From: Bradyrhizobium canariense | Lineage (GTDB): Bacteria > Pseudomonadota > Alphaproteobacteria > Rhizobiales > Xanthobacteraceae | NCBI RefSeq assembly: GCF_900105125.1 | Contig: NZ_LT629750.1 | Coordinates: 5,979,001-6,043,000, forward strand | Reading direction: 5' to 3' | DNA length: 64,000 nucleotides | Shown: positions 7,719-17,150 of the stretch, piece by piece | Layout of the letters: each line of letters opens with the position of its first letter | How positions within the stretch are numbered: the stretch's first letter is position 1 | Notes under the pieces: generated by a model | Databases searched by the model: none | Seen by the model: only the letters and a program-made list of their open reading frames with translations | What the model was told of the DNA's origin: nothing | Program-made: the position numbers and the translations under genes

Positions 7719-8146
7719 GGCTGTAGCTGCGGTATCTTCGGCACCACGCGAAACGTCCCATTGGCGCGCGCGATCGTAACATCGTTGGCCTTGATCAGGC
7801 TTTGCGCGAAGCAGATCGTGCTGCCGGTCCGGATCACGTCGCTTTCGACCGCAAGCCATTGTCCGACCTTCGCGGTGCCGATGAAGTCGACTGCGAGGCT
7901 GATCGTCACCAGCGATGACGTTCCACCCAATTGCTGCGCGCAGCTATGGCCCATCGCGTTGTCGGCGAGCGCGGCAATCAGCCCGCCATGAATCAAGCCG
8001 CGGCCATTGGTGTGGGGTTTTGCCAGTCTCAAGCCGATGATCACGGCTTTGTCTGTCCGCTTCGAATAGAGCGGTTCCCAGGGATCGGTGAGCGGGCTCT
8101 GCCGAAAGTGACGCTCAAAGCCTTCAGGAATATCGGTGACGGTCAT
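7715..8146 (-). CDS. PaaI-type hotdog-fold thioesterase
   Basis: A 143-residue single hotdog-domain protein. The central helix region is GRGLIHGGLIAALADNAMG; the HGG followed by an acidic Asp a few residues later is the pattern of PaaI-like acyl-CoA thioesterases. The closing strands are SLAVDFIGTAKVGQWL and FRVVPKI. It would hydrolyse an acyl- or aryl-CoA in the cytoplasm, substrate unknown. It sits between the LysR gene and pobA but is separated from pobA by 239 bp of repeat sequence, so a role in the 4-hydroxybenzoate pathway is possible but not shown. Confidence 0.8.
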   Translation of the reverse strand: MTVTDIPEGFERHFRQSPLTDPWEPLYSKRTDKAVIIGLRLAKPHTNGRGLIHGGLIAALADNAMGHSCAQQLGGTSSLVTISLAVDFIGTAKVGQWLAVESDVIRTGSTICFAQSLIKANDVTIARANGTFRVVPKIPQLQP

Positions 8147-8269
8147 GCGCGGCTCGGGTGATGGCGATACATGGCGTCATTAACGCGAAGTGAAGGCGAA
8201 ATGCATCGCCTACAAAGTTTTAAACGGAATTTCGGTGGTTGTTTGAAACGCCGCAGATCGGGCCTGCCC

Positions 8270-8384
8270 CGTCATTTGCGAGGGCCACCGGGTCGGCGCA
8301 CAGCGCCGCCCGATGACAGGCTCCGCGACGGAGCAATCCAGTCTCCAACGTCATTCCGGGTTCGCTTTGCTCCCCGAAATGACG
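8270..8384. repeat. Mosaic of two palindromic repeat families at pobA 3' end
   Basis: First a degenerate GTCATTTGCGAGG...GAGCAATCCAG unit. Next comes a single CGTCATTCCGGG...CCCCGAAATGACG hairpin at 8349-8384, ending one base from the pobA stop codon, where it can also act as the mRNA 3' hairpin. Confidence 0.75.
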
Positions 8385-8385
8385 T

Positions 8386-9570
<1,185 letters not shown>

Positions 9571-9618
9571 CTATCGTAGGTTTGGCCGCCATCGCGCGTT
9601 GCCGCGCAGTCTTGCAAT

Positions 9619-9641
9619 GATAATTATATCATATAACAATG
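9619..9641. promoter_or_regulatory. Candidate MarR-type operator, site 1 (pobA / TRAP divergent region)
   Basis: GATAATTAT-N5-ATAACAATG. Each arm matches 7 of 9 bases of the perfect repeat at 13383-13405, with the same 5-nt spacing. A separate overlapping perfect palindrome, ATGATA-N4-TATCAT, is at 9617-9632. The site lies 42 bp before the TRAP binding-protein start and 64 bp from the pobA start. Confidence 0.5.
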
Positions 9642-9682
9642 CGCGCAAAGAGCCTTTCAATGGCGATCTCGGGAGGGAGACG

Positions 9683-10699
9683 ATGCCGATGAGAAAAGCG
9701 TTTTTGGCGTTGCTGTTGGCCGCCAGCGTGACACCCGCGTTCGCGCAGGACAAGACCGTCAATTTGAAAGTGTCGCTGTGGGTACCGCCGGCCCATCCCC
9801 TGGTGCCGGCCACGCAGGCCTGGGCCGCCGATATCGAGAAAGCGTCGGGCGGCACCATCAAGGTGTCCGTGTTCCCCTCCGAGCAGCTCGGCAAGGCGTT
9901 CGATCATTACGACATGGCGCGCGACGGCATCGCCGACGTCACTTACGTCAATCCCGGTTATCAGCCCGGCCGCTTCCCGATCGCGGCCGCGGGTCAGCTT
10001 CCGTTCGTATTCTCCGACGGCAAGAAGGGCACGCTGGCGCTGAACGAATGGTACCACAAATACGCGCCGACCGAGATGAAGGACACCAAGCTCTGCTTCG
10101 CCTTCATTCACGATCCCGGCGCGTTGCACGGCAAGAAGAAGATCCTGGTGCCCGAGGATCTCAAGGGCGTGAAGGTGCGCCCCGCCCAGAGCACGATCGG
10201 CGAAATGGTGAAAATGTTCGGCGGCACCAATGTGCAGGCCTCGGCGCCGGAATCGCGCGACGCGATCGAGCGCGGCGTCGCCGACGAGATCACCTTCCCC
10301 TGGGGCTCGATCTTCCTGTTCGGCATCGACAAGGTCGTCAAGTATCACATGGACGTGCCGCTCTACACCACCGTGTTCACCTACAATATGAACCTCGCCA
10401 AATATAATTCGATGTCGGACGCGCAGAAGAAGGTGATTGACGATCACTGCACGCCGGAATGGGCTTCGAAAGTCACCGATCCCTGGACCGAGTTCGAAGC
10501 CAATGGCCGCGTCAAGATGAAGGCCTTGCCCGGTCACGAGGTCTATCCGCTGACGCCCGACCAGCTCGCCGAGTGGAAGAAGGCGGTCAAGCCGTTGCAC
10601 GACAGTTGGGCCGAAGCGGTGAAGAAGGCCGGCGGCGATCCGGTGGCGATCGATGCCGATCTACAGGCGACGCTGAAGAAATACGAGGCGGGGATTTAG
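9683..10699 (+). CDS. TRAP transporter periplasmic binding protein (DctP/TarP type)
   Basis: A 338-residue periplasmic solute-binding protein with a clear Sec signal peptide (MPMRKAFLALLLAASVTPA, cleavage after AFA). The mature part contains DctP-family pieces such as VSLWVPPAHPLV, WAADIEKASGGTIKVSVFP, MARDGIADVTYVNPGY and VPEDLKGVKVRPAQSTIGE. In the latter, the Arg usually salt-bridges the ligand's carboxylate. The GGGAGG site 7 bp upstream of ATG 9683 fixes the start. Context (feruloyl-CoA synthase, thioesterase, pobA) suggests an aromatic acid ligand, as for R. palustris TarP. A REPIN-like element separates it from dctQ. Confidence 0.88.
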   Translation: MPMRKAFLALLLAASVTPAFAQDKTVNLKVSLWVPPAHPLVPATQAWAADIEKASGGTIKVSVFPSEQLGKAFDHYDMARDGIADVTYVNPGYQPGRFPIAAAGQLPFVFSDGKKGTLALNEWYHKYAPTEMKDTKLCFAFIHDPGALHGKKKILVPEDLKGVKVRPAQSTIGEMVKMFGGTNVQASAPESRDAIERGVADEITFPWGSIFLFGIDKVVKYHMDVPLYTTVFTYNMNLAKYNSMSDAQKKVIDDHCTPEWASKVTDPWTEFEANGRVKMKALPGHEVYPLTPDQLAEWKKAVKPLHDSWAEAVKKAGGDPVAIDADLQATLKKYEAGI

Positions 10700-10705
10700 C
10701 AACAC

Positions 10706-10802
10706 CGTCATTCCGGGGCGCGCGTCAGCGCGAACCCGGAATCTCGCACCAATCATCTCTGGATTCCGGGTTCGCTCGCGGGGCGAGCGCCCCGGAATGA
10801 CG
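10706..10802. repeat. REPIN-like paired palindrome between TRAP P and Q genes
   Basis: Two inverted hairpin units: CGTCATTCCGGGGCG...CGAACCCGGAATC, a spacer, then GGATTCCGGGTTCG...CGCCCCGGAATGACG. It begins 6 bp after the binding-protein stop codon, so it may stabilise the upstream message and allow more binding protein than membrane subunits. Confidence 0.9.
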
Positions 10803-10828
10803 CTTTCTGGAAGCGACTAGTCAGCATC

Positions 10829-11395
10829 ATGACCGCCAATCCCGAAATCACACAAGAAGGCGTCATCACCGGTCCGCCCGAGCCAGTGCGCAAGAATTTC
10901 ATGGACCGCTTCATCGATTCCATCGAATGGATCGCGGCGTTCTTTGTCGGCATTGTCGCGCTCAATACCTTTACCGCAGTGTTCATGCGAAAATTCTTCG
11001 CGGTGACGATTCCCGATTACTATAATTTCGGCCAGTTCCTGCTCGGCATTCTCATCTTCTGGGGCATCGCCGCCACCAGCTATCGCGGCACCCACATCAC
11101 CGTCGATCTGGTCTGGGCCAATGCGACGCCGAAATACCAGCGCTGGATCGACGTGTTCGCAACCCTGGTGCTGTTGTTCGTGGTGACGGTGCAGACCTAT
11201 ACGCTGTTCGACAAGGTGGTGAGCACCCGCGCCGAGCATATCGTCACCATGGATCTGCAAGTGCCGATCTGGCCGTTCTTCCTGGTGTCATGGATCGGCG
11301 ACGTCTCGGCGGTGCTGCTGATCGCGATCCGGACCTGGCGGCTGATCTTTCATCCCGAAGATATTCATGACGCCAAAATCAAGACGGCGGAGTAG
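10829..11395 (+). CDS. TRAP transporter small permease (DctQ/TarQ type)
   Basis: A 188-residue integral membrane protein with four likely membrane helices (IEWIAAFFVGIVALNTF, NFGQFLLGILIFWGI, WIDVFATLVLLFVVTV, WPFFLVSWIGDVSAVLLI). The conserved loop AATSYRGTHITVDLVW after the second helix is the usual Q-subunit signature. It partners the large permease to form the sodium-driven TRAP membrane complex. It is followed after 6 bp by the dctM gene, so the two are co-transcribed. The long cytoplasmic N-terminus (about 30 residues) is normal for the family. Confidence 0.88.
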   Translation: MTANPEITQEGVITGPPEPVRKNFMDRFIDSIEWIAAFFVGIVALNTFTAVFMRKFFAVTIPDYYNFGQFLLGILIFWGIAATSYRGTHITVDLVWANATPKYQRWIDVFATLVLLFVVTVQTYTLFDKVVSTRAEHIVTMDLQVPIWPFFLVSWIGDVSAVLLIAIRTWRLIFHPEDIHDAKIKTAE

Positions 11396-11401
11396 GCCGC
11401 G

Positions 11402-12706
11402 ATGAGCAACGAGGCCGTTGCCTTGATCGGCTTTGTCAGCCTGTTCACGCTGATGCTGCTGCGCGTGCCCGTCGGCATGGCGATGGGGCTCGTCGGCATC
11501 ACCGGCTTTGGTTATCTCACCGGCTTTGCGCCGGCGCTGAAGCTGGTCGGTCAGACCACCATGCGCACGGTGACGGATTATTCCTTCGGCGTGATCCCGA
11601 TGTTCCTGCTGATGGGCGCGTTCGTGTCGGTCTCCGGCATCAGCCGCGAACTGTTTCGGGCCGCCAACACCTTTGTCGGCCACTGGAAAGGCGGCTTGGG
11701 CATCGCCACCATCGCCGCCTGCGGCGGCTTTGCGGCGATCTCGGGCTCGTCGGTCGCGACCGCGGCAACGTTCTCAGCGGTGGCCTATCCGGAAATGCGG
11801 CGCTTCGGCTATCCGCAATCCTTTGCCACCGGCGTGATCGCGGTGGGCGGCACGCTTGGCGCAATGTTGCCGCCGTCGACGGTGCTTGCGGTCTACGGCA
11901 TCATCACCCAGCAGGATATCGGCAAGCTGTTCATCGCCGGCATCGTGCCGGGATTGCTGGCGATCGTGATGCACATGATCACCATCGGCATCATCGGTGT
12001 CGTACGGCCGGGATTCTTGCCAGCCGGCCCTCCCGCATCATGGAAGGAAAGGTTGCTGGCGCTGCGCGATGTGTGGTCGCCGCTGCTGCTGTTCGTGTTC
12101 GTGATCGGCGGCCTCTATGGCGGCTTTTTCATTCCAACCGAGGCTGGCGCGGTTGGCGCCGTCGGCGCCTTCATCATCGGTATCCTCAGGGGCAAGCTGA
12201 CCAGGGAGGGCATCCTGCAATCGCTGCTGCAGGCGACGCGTACGGCGGCGGCCGTGTTCACCGTGCTGATCGGCGCGTTGTGCTTCGGCTATTTCCTCAC
12301 CATCACCCAGACACCGCAGAACGTGACTGAATTTCTGACCGGCCTTGGCATCGGTCCTTACGGCGTGCTGGCCCTGATCCTGTTGATGTATCTGGTGCTG
12401 GGCTGCCTGATGGACGCGATGGCGATGGTGATCCTGACCGTGCCGATCGTATTTCCGGTCGTGACGGCGCTCGGCTTCGATCCGATCTGGTTCGGCATCG
12501 TCATCGTTATGACCGTCGAGCTTGGATTGATTCATCCGCCTGTCGGTATGAACGTGTTCGTGATCAAGAGCGTCATCAAGGACGTCAACATGTCGACAAT
12601 CTTTGTCGGCGTGCTGCCGTTCGTGGTGACCGACCTGATCCGGCTGGTGATCTTGATACTGTTTCCGTTGCTGGCGACCTGGTTGCCACAACGGATGATC
12701 GGATAG
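11402..12706 (+). CDS. TRAP transporter large permease (DctM/TarM type)
   Basis: A 434-residue membrane protein with about 12 helices, the transport-pathway subunit of the TRAP system. Family landmarks are LRVPVGMAMGLVGITGFGY near the N-terminus, AACGGFAAISGSSVATAATF (sodium-site region, residues 100-120), GGTLGAMLPPSTVLAVYGI, and near the C-terminus ELGLIHPPVGMNVFVIKSV. The length is typical. It completes the P-Q-M set starting at 9683. A short pyrimidine/purine repeat lies between its stop codon and the DUF3237 gene. Confidence 0.92.
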   Translation: MSNEAVALIGFVSLFTLMLLRVPVGMAMGLVGITGFGYLTGFAPALKLVGQTTMRTVTDYSFGVIPMFLLMGAFVSVSGISRELFRAANTFVGHWKGGLGIATIAACGGFAAISGSSVATAATFSAVAYPEMRRFGYPQSFATGVIAVGGTLGAMLPPSTVLAVYGIITQQDIGKLFIAGIVPGLLAIVMHMITIGIIGVVRPGFLPAGPPASWKERLLALRDVWSPLLLFVFVIGGLYGGFFIPTEAGAVGAVGAFIIGILRGKLTREGILQSLLQATRTAAAVFTVLIGALCFGYFLTITQTPQNVTEFLTGLGIGPYGVLALILLMYLVLGCLMDAMAMVILTVPIVFPVVTALGFDPIWFGIVIVMTVELGLIHPPVGMNVFVIKSVIKDVNMSTIFVGVLPFVVTDLIRLVILILFPLLATWLPQRMIG

Positions 12707-12713
12707 CTTTTCA

Positions 12714-12830
12714 GCCCCCTCCCCCTGAAAGGGGGGGGTTGGGGTGGGGGTCTCTCTCCAGGGAGCAAACTTCCACCCGATAGCGCGCGTTCCGACCTCT
12801 CCCTTTCAGGGATAGGGGGAGCAAACCAAA
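12714..12830. repeat. Degenerate CCCCCTGAAAGGGGG-type repeat
   Basis: Contains the hairpin CCCCCTCCCCCTGAAAGG followed by GGGGG, then a second CTCTCCCTTTCAGGGATAGG unit in the reverse sense. Such elements recur in the window (compare 18940-18960 and 41014-41182). It may also act as a weak terminator or processing hairpin after the TRAP genes. Confidence 0.6.
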
Positions 12831-12848
12831 GCGGGTGAGGCAAATTCA

Positions 12849-13310
12849 ATGACCCCTGTTCTCCAGACCAGATATGTCTTCACCATCACCGCCCATATCG
12901 GCGCCGTGACGTCGGCCGGCGAGATCGGTCACGGTGTCCGCCGCATCATTCCGATCACCGGCGGCGAAGTCAGAGGCGATGATATCAACGGCAAGGTCTG
13001 TGCGTTCGGCGCTGACTTTCAGATCATTCGTCCCAACGAGCTGATCGAGCTCGAAGCGAAATACGCGTTCGAGACCGATGACGGCGCGGTGGTCTATGTC
13101 GAAAACAAGGGCATCCGTTTTGGACCGATCGAACTGCTGCAGAAGTTGAAACGCGGCGAGCCTGTCGATCCCAAACTGATCTATTTCCGCACCGTGCCGA
13201 AGTTCGAAACCGGCAGTGAAAAATACCGCTGGCTGATGGAAAACCTGTTTGTCGGCTCCGCCGCGCGCCATGCCGACCGCGTCGTCATCGACGTGCATCA
13301 GGTGCTGTAA
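12849..13310 (+). CDS. DUF3237 domain-containing protein
   Basis: A 153-residue protein matching the UPF0311/DUF3237 family: VFTITAHIGAVTSAGEIGHG at the N-terminus, RRIIPITGGEVRGDDING, EAKYAFETDDGAVVYVENKG, and the C-terminal ENLFVGSAARHADRVVIDV. The family forms a compact beta-barrel and has no established enzymatic activity. Here it sits between a TRAP transporter and CoA-dependent aromatic degradation genes, in the same direction, so a role in handling an aromatic acid or a CoA intermediate is a reasonable inference, not a demonstrated one. Confidence 0.85.
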   Translation: MTPVLQTRYVFTITAHIGAVTSAGEIGHGVRRIIPITGGEVRGDDINGKVCAFGADFQIIRPNELIELEAKYAFETDDGAVVYVENKGIRFGPIELLQKLKRGEPVDPKLIYFRTVPKFETGSEKYRWLMENLFVGSAARHADRVVIDVHQVL

Positions 13311-13331
13311 GAGGAGCGGCGAACTCTACCC

Positions 13332-13363
13332 CGTGTCGTCCCGGCGCACGCCGGGACGACACG
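13332..13363. repeat. Perfect 15-bp hairpin, REP-like
   Basis: CGTGTCGTCCCGGCG-CA-CGCCGGGACGACACG, 22 bp after the DUF3237 stop. No T-run follows, so it is more likely a REP-like unit or a 3' stabiliser than an intrinsic terminator. Confidence 0.7.
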
Positions 13364-13382
13364 AAGCATTGACTCCCGCTCC

Positions 13383-13405
13383 AATAGTTATAAAACATAA
13401 CTATT
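13383..13405. promoter_or_regulatory. Candidate MarR-type operator, site 2 (crotonase promoter)
   Basis: A perfect inverted repeat, AATAGTTAT-N5-ATAACTATT, 14 bp before the crotonase start codon in an otherwise GC-rich region. It is the best of the three related sites (others at 9619-9641 and 22723-22745). Confidence 0.65.
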
Positions 13406-13419
13406 CTGAACGGGACATA

Positions 13420-14223
13420 ATGAAGCCCATGGGAAACGCCGCTACCGCCGATCGGGCCGCGCTGCTCGAGATCGAGACGTCAGGCTCGGTCCTGACCGTG
13501 GGCCTCAACCGTCCGGCCAAGCGCAACGCGCTGAACGACGGCATCATCCTCGCGATCCAGGATTGTTTCTCGAATCTTCCTGATGGCATCGGCGCTGTCG
13601 TCATTCATGGCATCGGCGATCATTTCTCCTCCGGCCTCGATCTTTCGGAACTGACCGAGCAGGACGCGACCGAAGGCCTGCGGCATTCGCAGATGTGGCA
13701 TCGGGTGTTCGACCGGATTCAATATAGCCGTGTTCCCGTCATCGCGGCGCTCAAGGGCGCGGTGATCGGCGGAGGACTGGAGCTGGCTTGCGCCGCGCAT
13801 ATCCGCGTCGCCGAGCCGTCGGCCTATTTCGCGCTGCCCGAAGGCCAGCGTGGTATATTCGTCGGCGGCGGCGGATCGGTGCGGCTGCCGCGGCTGATCG
13901 GCGTCGCCAGGATGACGGACATGATGCTGACTGGCCGGGTCTATTCCGCGACCGAAGGTGCATCCTATGGTTTCGCGCAATACCTCACCGAAGAAGGGGG
14001 CGCATTGCCCAAGGCGATGGAGCTTGCCGCCAAGGTCGCGAGCAACGCGCCGCTGACGAATTTCGCCGTGCTGCAGGCGTTGCCGATGATCGCCGAAGCC
14101 AACCCGCAGACGGGATTGCTGATGGAATCGTTGATGGCAACCGTCGCGCAGAGCGACAAGGAAGCCAAGCTCAGGATACGCGCGTTCCTCGACCGCAAGA
14201 CCGCCAAGGTGAAGCCCACCTGA
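13420..14223 (+). CDS. Crotonase-family enoyl-CoA hydratase (hydroxycinnamoyl-CoA hydratase candidate)
   Basis: A 267-residue crotonase-fold enzyme. The oxyanion hole residues lie in HFSSGLDL (69-76) and IGGGLELA (116-123). Both acid/base glutamates of true hydratases are present, Glu121 (GGGLE) and Glu141 (LPEG), exactly 20 residues apart as in rat mitochondrial hydratase. From family knowledge, hydroxycinnamoyl-CoA hydratase-lyase keeps only the second and has Ser at the first, so this protein looks like a hydratase rather than a retro-aldol lyase. It starts at ATG 13420, just after a perfect operator-like palindrome, and its stop is 1 bp before the feruloyl-CoA synthase gene. Confidence 0.82.
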   Translation: MKPMGNAATADRAALLEIETSGSVLTVGLNRPAKRNALNDGIILAIQDCFSNLPDGIGAVVIHGIGDHFSSGLDLSELTEQDATEGLRHSQMWHRVFDRIQYSRVPVIAALKGAVIGGGLELACAAHIRVAEPSAYFALPEGQRGIFVGGGGSVRLPRLIGVARMTDMMLTGRVYSATEGASYGFAQYLTEEGGALPKAMELAAKVASNAPLTNFAVLQALPMIAEANPQTGLLMESLMATVAQSDKEAKLRIRAFLDRKTAKVKPT

Positions 14224-14224
14224 C

Positions 14225-16123
14225 ATGAGCGCAAAACCCGACATATCGGCCACGGCCGGCAAGGGCGATGCGCTGGCGGGCGCTTCGAAGGTTCATCCGC
14301 TGCGCGCGATCTCGTTCGGCGATCCCGCCGTGTCAATCGACCGGCGCGCCGACGGCACCATCTATCTCAGGCCTAAAGCCGCGCTCGGCGACTATCCGGT
14401 TCGGCTGACCGATCGCCTGCATCATTGGGCCAAAGCCGGACCAAACCGCATCTTCATGGCCGAGCGCAGCGCCGGCGGCTGGCGCCAGATCACCTACGCG
14501 CAATTGCTGGCCTCGACCCGGCACATTGCCTCCGCACTGCTGGCGCGCGGGCTGTCGGCGGAGCGGCCGATTGTCATTCTCTCCGGTAATTCGATCGACC
14601 ACGCGCTGGTGGCGTTCGGCGCGCTCTATGCGGGGATTCCATTCTGTCCGGTTTCGGCGGCCTATTCCTTGATTTCGAAGGATTACGGCAAGCTCGCTTT
14701 CCTGATGAAGCTGCTGACGCCGGGCCTGGTATTTGCCGACGACGCCGGCAAATTCTCCGATGCGCTGTCCGCCAACGTTCCCGATGAAACCGAAATCGCG
14801 GCATCACACGGCGCGGTGCCCGGCCGACGCGTGACGATGCTGGCTGATCTCCTGGCGACGCCGGAACATCCCGGCCTTGATGCAGCGCATGACGCGATCG
14901 GTCCCGACACGATTGCAAAATTCCTGCTGACCTCGGGCTCGACCGGCAATCCGAAGGCTGTGATCAACACCCAGCGGATGATCTGCGCCAATCAGGTGAT
15001 GCTGCGCGAGACACTGGCGTTCCTGAAGGACGAACCGCCCGTCATCGTCGACTGGCTGCCGTGGAACCATACCTTTGGCGGCAACCACAATATCGGGCTG
15101 ACGCTGTTCAATGGCGGCTCGATGTATCTCGACGAAGGCAAGCCGATGCCCGGCGGCATCGAGGAGACCGTGCGCAATCTGAGGGAGATTTCGCCGACGG
15201 TCTATTTCAATGTGCCGAAAGGCTATGAATCGCTGCTGCCTTATCTGCGCGACGATCAGGCGTTGCGCGAAAAATTCTTCCATCGGCTGCATGCGATGTT
15301 TTTCAGCGGAGCTGCGTTGTCGCCCCATGTCTGGAACAGCCTTGATGCGCTTGCGGTGCAGGAAAAAGGCTACCGCGTGCCTGTTCTCACCGGCCTCGGC
15401 GCCACCGAGACCGCGCCATTCTTCATGTCGGTGCGGCCGGATACCAGCCGTTCCGGCCACGTCGGGCTTCCGGTGCTGGGCAACGACGCCAAGCTTGTTC
15501 CGAACAACGGCAAGTGGGAGGTTCGCGCCAAGGGGCCGAACGTCACGCCGGGTTATTGGCGTCAGCCGGAACTGACCGCGGCCGCGTTCGACGACGAAGG
15601 CTTCTACAAGTTCGGCGACGCGCTCAAGCCCGCCGTGGCGGATGATTTCAGCGCCGGCTTCGATTTCGATGGCCGCATTGCCGAGGATTTCAAGCTGGCC
15701 AGCGGCACCTGGGTCAGTGTCGGCCCGCTCCGGGCACGCCTCGTCGCGGCCTGCGCGCCGATGGTGCGTGATGTGGTGATCGCCGGCATCAACCGCGACG
15801 AGGTCTCGGCGCTGGTGGTGCTCGATCTCGACGGTTGCCGTCTCATCAATCCGGCGCTTGCCGCCGACGACATCGCGGCAGCGGCGTCCGATGCAAAGAT
15901 CCGCGAAGCGCTTCGGCAGCGGCTGACCCAATTTCTGGCGACAGCGACCGGTTCCTCGAACCGGATTACGCGTGCGATCCTGATCGATACGCCATTGTCG
16001 ATCGATCGCGGCGAAGTCACCGACAAGGGCTCGATCAATCAGCGCGCCGTGCTCGAACATCGCGGCCGGCTGATCGAGGATTTATACGCGCCGACGCCGG
16101 CGGCCAACGTGATCACGCTTTAG
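14225..16123 (+). CDS. fcs: Feruloyl-CoA synthase (hydroxycinnamate-CoA ligase)
   Basis: A 632-residue ATP-dependent acyl/aryl-CoA ligase of the ANL superfamily that activates ferulate or p-coumarate. The phosphate loop reads LLTSGSTGNPKAV (about residue 235), and later motifs are VDWLPWNHTFGGNHN, LTGLGATETAPF (A5) and GFYKFGDALK. The last resembles the feruloyl-CoA synthase branch, which lacks the ordinary YRTGD and the usual C-terminal lysine motif arrangement. Its ATG lies 1 bp after the crotonase stop, so translation is coupled. The SDR gene follows 32 bp later. The substrate preference within hydroxycinnamates cannot be read from sequence. Confidence 0.9.
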   Translation: MSAKPDISATAGKGDALAGASKVHPLRAISFGDPAVSIDRRADGTIYLRPKAALGDYPVRLTDRLHHWAKAGPNRIFMAERSAGGWRQITYAQLLASTRHIASALLARGLSAERPIVILSGNSIDHALVAFGALYAGIPFCPVSAAYSLISKDYGKLAFLMKLLTPGLVFADDAGKFSDALSANVPDETEIAASHGAVPGRRVTMLADLLATPEHPGLDAAHDAIGPDTIAKFLLTSGSTGNPKAVINTQRMICANQVMLRETLAFLKDEPPVIVDWLPWNHTFGGNHNIGLTLFNGGSMYLDEGKPMPGGIEETVRNLREISPTVYFNVPKGYESLLPYLRDDQALREKFFHRLHAMFFSGAALSPHVWNSLDALAVQEKGYRVPVLTGLGATETAPFFMSVRPDTSRSGHVGLPVLGNDAKLVPNNGKWEVRAKGPNVTPGYWRQPELTAAAFDDEGFYKFGDALKPAVADDFSAGFDFDGRIAEDFKLASGTWVSVGPLRARLVAACAPMVRDVVIAGINRDEVSALVVLDLDGCRLINPALAADDIAAAASDAKIREALRQRLTQFLATATGSSNRITRAILIDTPLSIDRGEVTDKGSINQRAVLEHRGRLIEDLYAPTPAANVITL

Positions 16124-16155
16124 CTAATCGAAGAAGTATATCGAAGGAGAGAGCC

Positions 16156-16917
16156 ATGCAGTTAAAGGATCAGGCCGCCATCGTCACCGGCGGCGCTTCG
16201 GGATTGGGTGCCGCAACCGCGCGCAGGCTTGCGGCGCAGGGTGCCAAGGTCGCCGTGTGCGACCTCAACGCCAAGCTCGCCGAAACCGTCGCCGCCGAAA
16301 TCGGCGGCGTTGCAGTTGTCTGTGATGTCGCCGATTCCGCGTCAGCCGAAGCCGCCGTGGCTCAGGCTTCGAAATCCCATGGTCCGGCACGCGTGCTGGT
16401 GAATTGCGCCGGCATTGGCGTTGCCAAGCGGGTGATCGGTCGCGACGGTCCGATGCCGCTGGCTGATTTTGAAAAGGTGATCGAGATCAATCTGATTGGC
16501 ACCTTCAACATGCTCCGGCTGGCGACCGCCGAGATGACGAAACTTGAGCCGCTGTCGACGGGCGAGCGTGGCGTCGTCATCTGTACCGCGTCGGTCGCGG
16601 CCTATGATGGCCAGATCGGACAATCGGCCTATTCGGCATCGAAGGGCGGCATTGTCGGGATGACGTTGCCGATCGCGCGCGAGCTGGCGCAGTTCGGCAT
16701 TCGCGTGCTGACGATCGCGCCCGGCCTGTTCCTGACGCCGCTGTTGGCCAATTTGCCGCAGGAAGCACAGGACAGCCTCGCCGCGGCGATTCCGTTTCCG
16801 CGCCGGCTCGGCCATGCCGACGAGTTCGCCTCGCTGGCGCTGCACATGATCGACAATCCCTATCTGAACGGCGAGGTGGTGCGGCTTGATGCGTCACTCC
16901 GCATGGCGCCGCGCTGA
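16156..16917 (+). CDS. SDR dehydrogenase, type II 3-hydroxyacyl-CoA dehydrogenase-like
   Basis: A 253-residue short-chain dehydrogenase. The cofactor site is TGGASGLGAATARRLAAQGA (residues 11-30) with Asp in VAVCDLN favouring NAD. The catalytic Ser and Tyr-x3-Lys lie in CTASVAAYDGQIGQSAYSAS (the Lys follows). The C-terminal part, PGLFLTPLLANLPQE and DEFASLALHMIDNPYLNGEV, closely resembles HSD17B10-type 3-hydroxyacyl-CoA dehydrogenases. In this operon it would oxidise the 3-hydroxy product of the crotonase to the 3-keto thioester. GGAGAGAG upstream of ATG 16156 supports the start. Generic SDR activity is the fallback. Confidence 0.85.
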   Translation: MQLKDQAAIVTGGASGLGAATARRLAAQGAKVAVCDLNAKLAETVAAEIGGVAVVCDVADSASAEAAVAQASKSHGPARVLVNCAGIGVAKRVIGRDGPMPLADFEKVIEINLIGTFNMLRLATAEMTKLEPLSTGERGVVICTASVAAYDGQIGQSAYSASKGGIVGMTLPIARELAQFGIRVLTIAPGLFLTPLLANLPQEAQDSLAAAIPFPRRLGHADEFASLALHMIDNPYLNGEVVRLDASLRMAPR

Positions 16918-16961
16918 GCGTGATGATCGATATGAAGTTAGCGCGCGCCGTGATCTTCCCA

Positions 16962-17115
16962 CCTCTCCCATGGGGAGAGGTCGGCGCGAAGCGCCGGTTG
17001 AGGGGTTACGCTCTATCGATAGACCGTACTCCCTCTCCCATCTAAGTCGGATATATCCGACTTCGGCAATATAAAATGCCCAACTCGGGTAGACCCGAGT
17101 TGGGTGGGAGAGGGA
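16962..17115. repeat. Composite repeat with a nested pair of palindromes
   Basis: CCTCTCC-N5-GGAGAGG at 16962-16980 is followed by CCCTCTCCCA (17031-17040), which pairs with TGGGAGAGGG (17104-17113). Between those arms sit a perfect 20-bp palindrome (17044-17063, half site AAGTCGGATA) and a perfect inverted repeat with 12-bp arms and a 2-bp loop (17079-17104, arm CCCAACTCGGGT). The inner block looks inserted into the outer repeat. Confidence 0.75.
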
Positions 17116-17150
17116 GCCACCCGCGCTAGCAAGGGAAGAGGGGGAGAGGC

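Noticed and set aside
13420..14223. Calling the crotonase a hydroxycinnamoyl-CoA hydratase-lyase (vanillin/aldehyde-forming)
   Set aside because: It keeps Glu at both hydratase positions (121 and 141), whereas the lyase is known to have Ser at the first. No aldehyde dehydrogenase is nearby.
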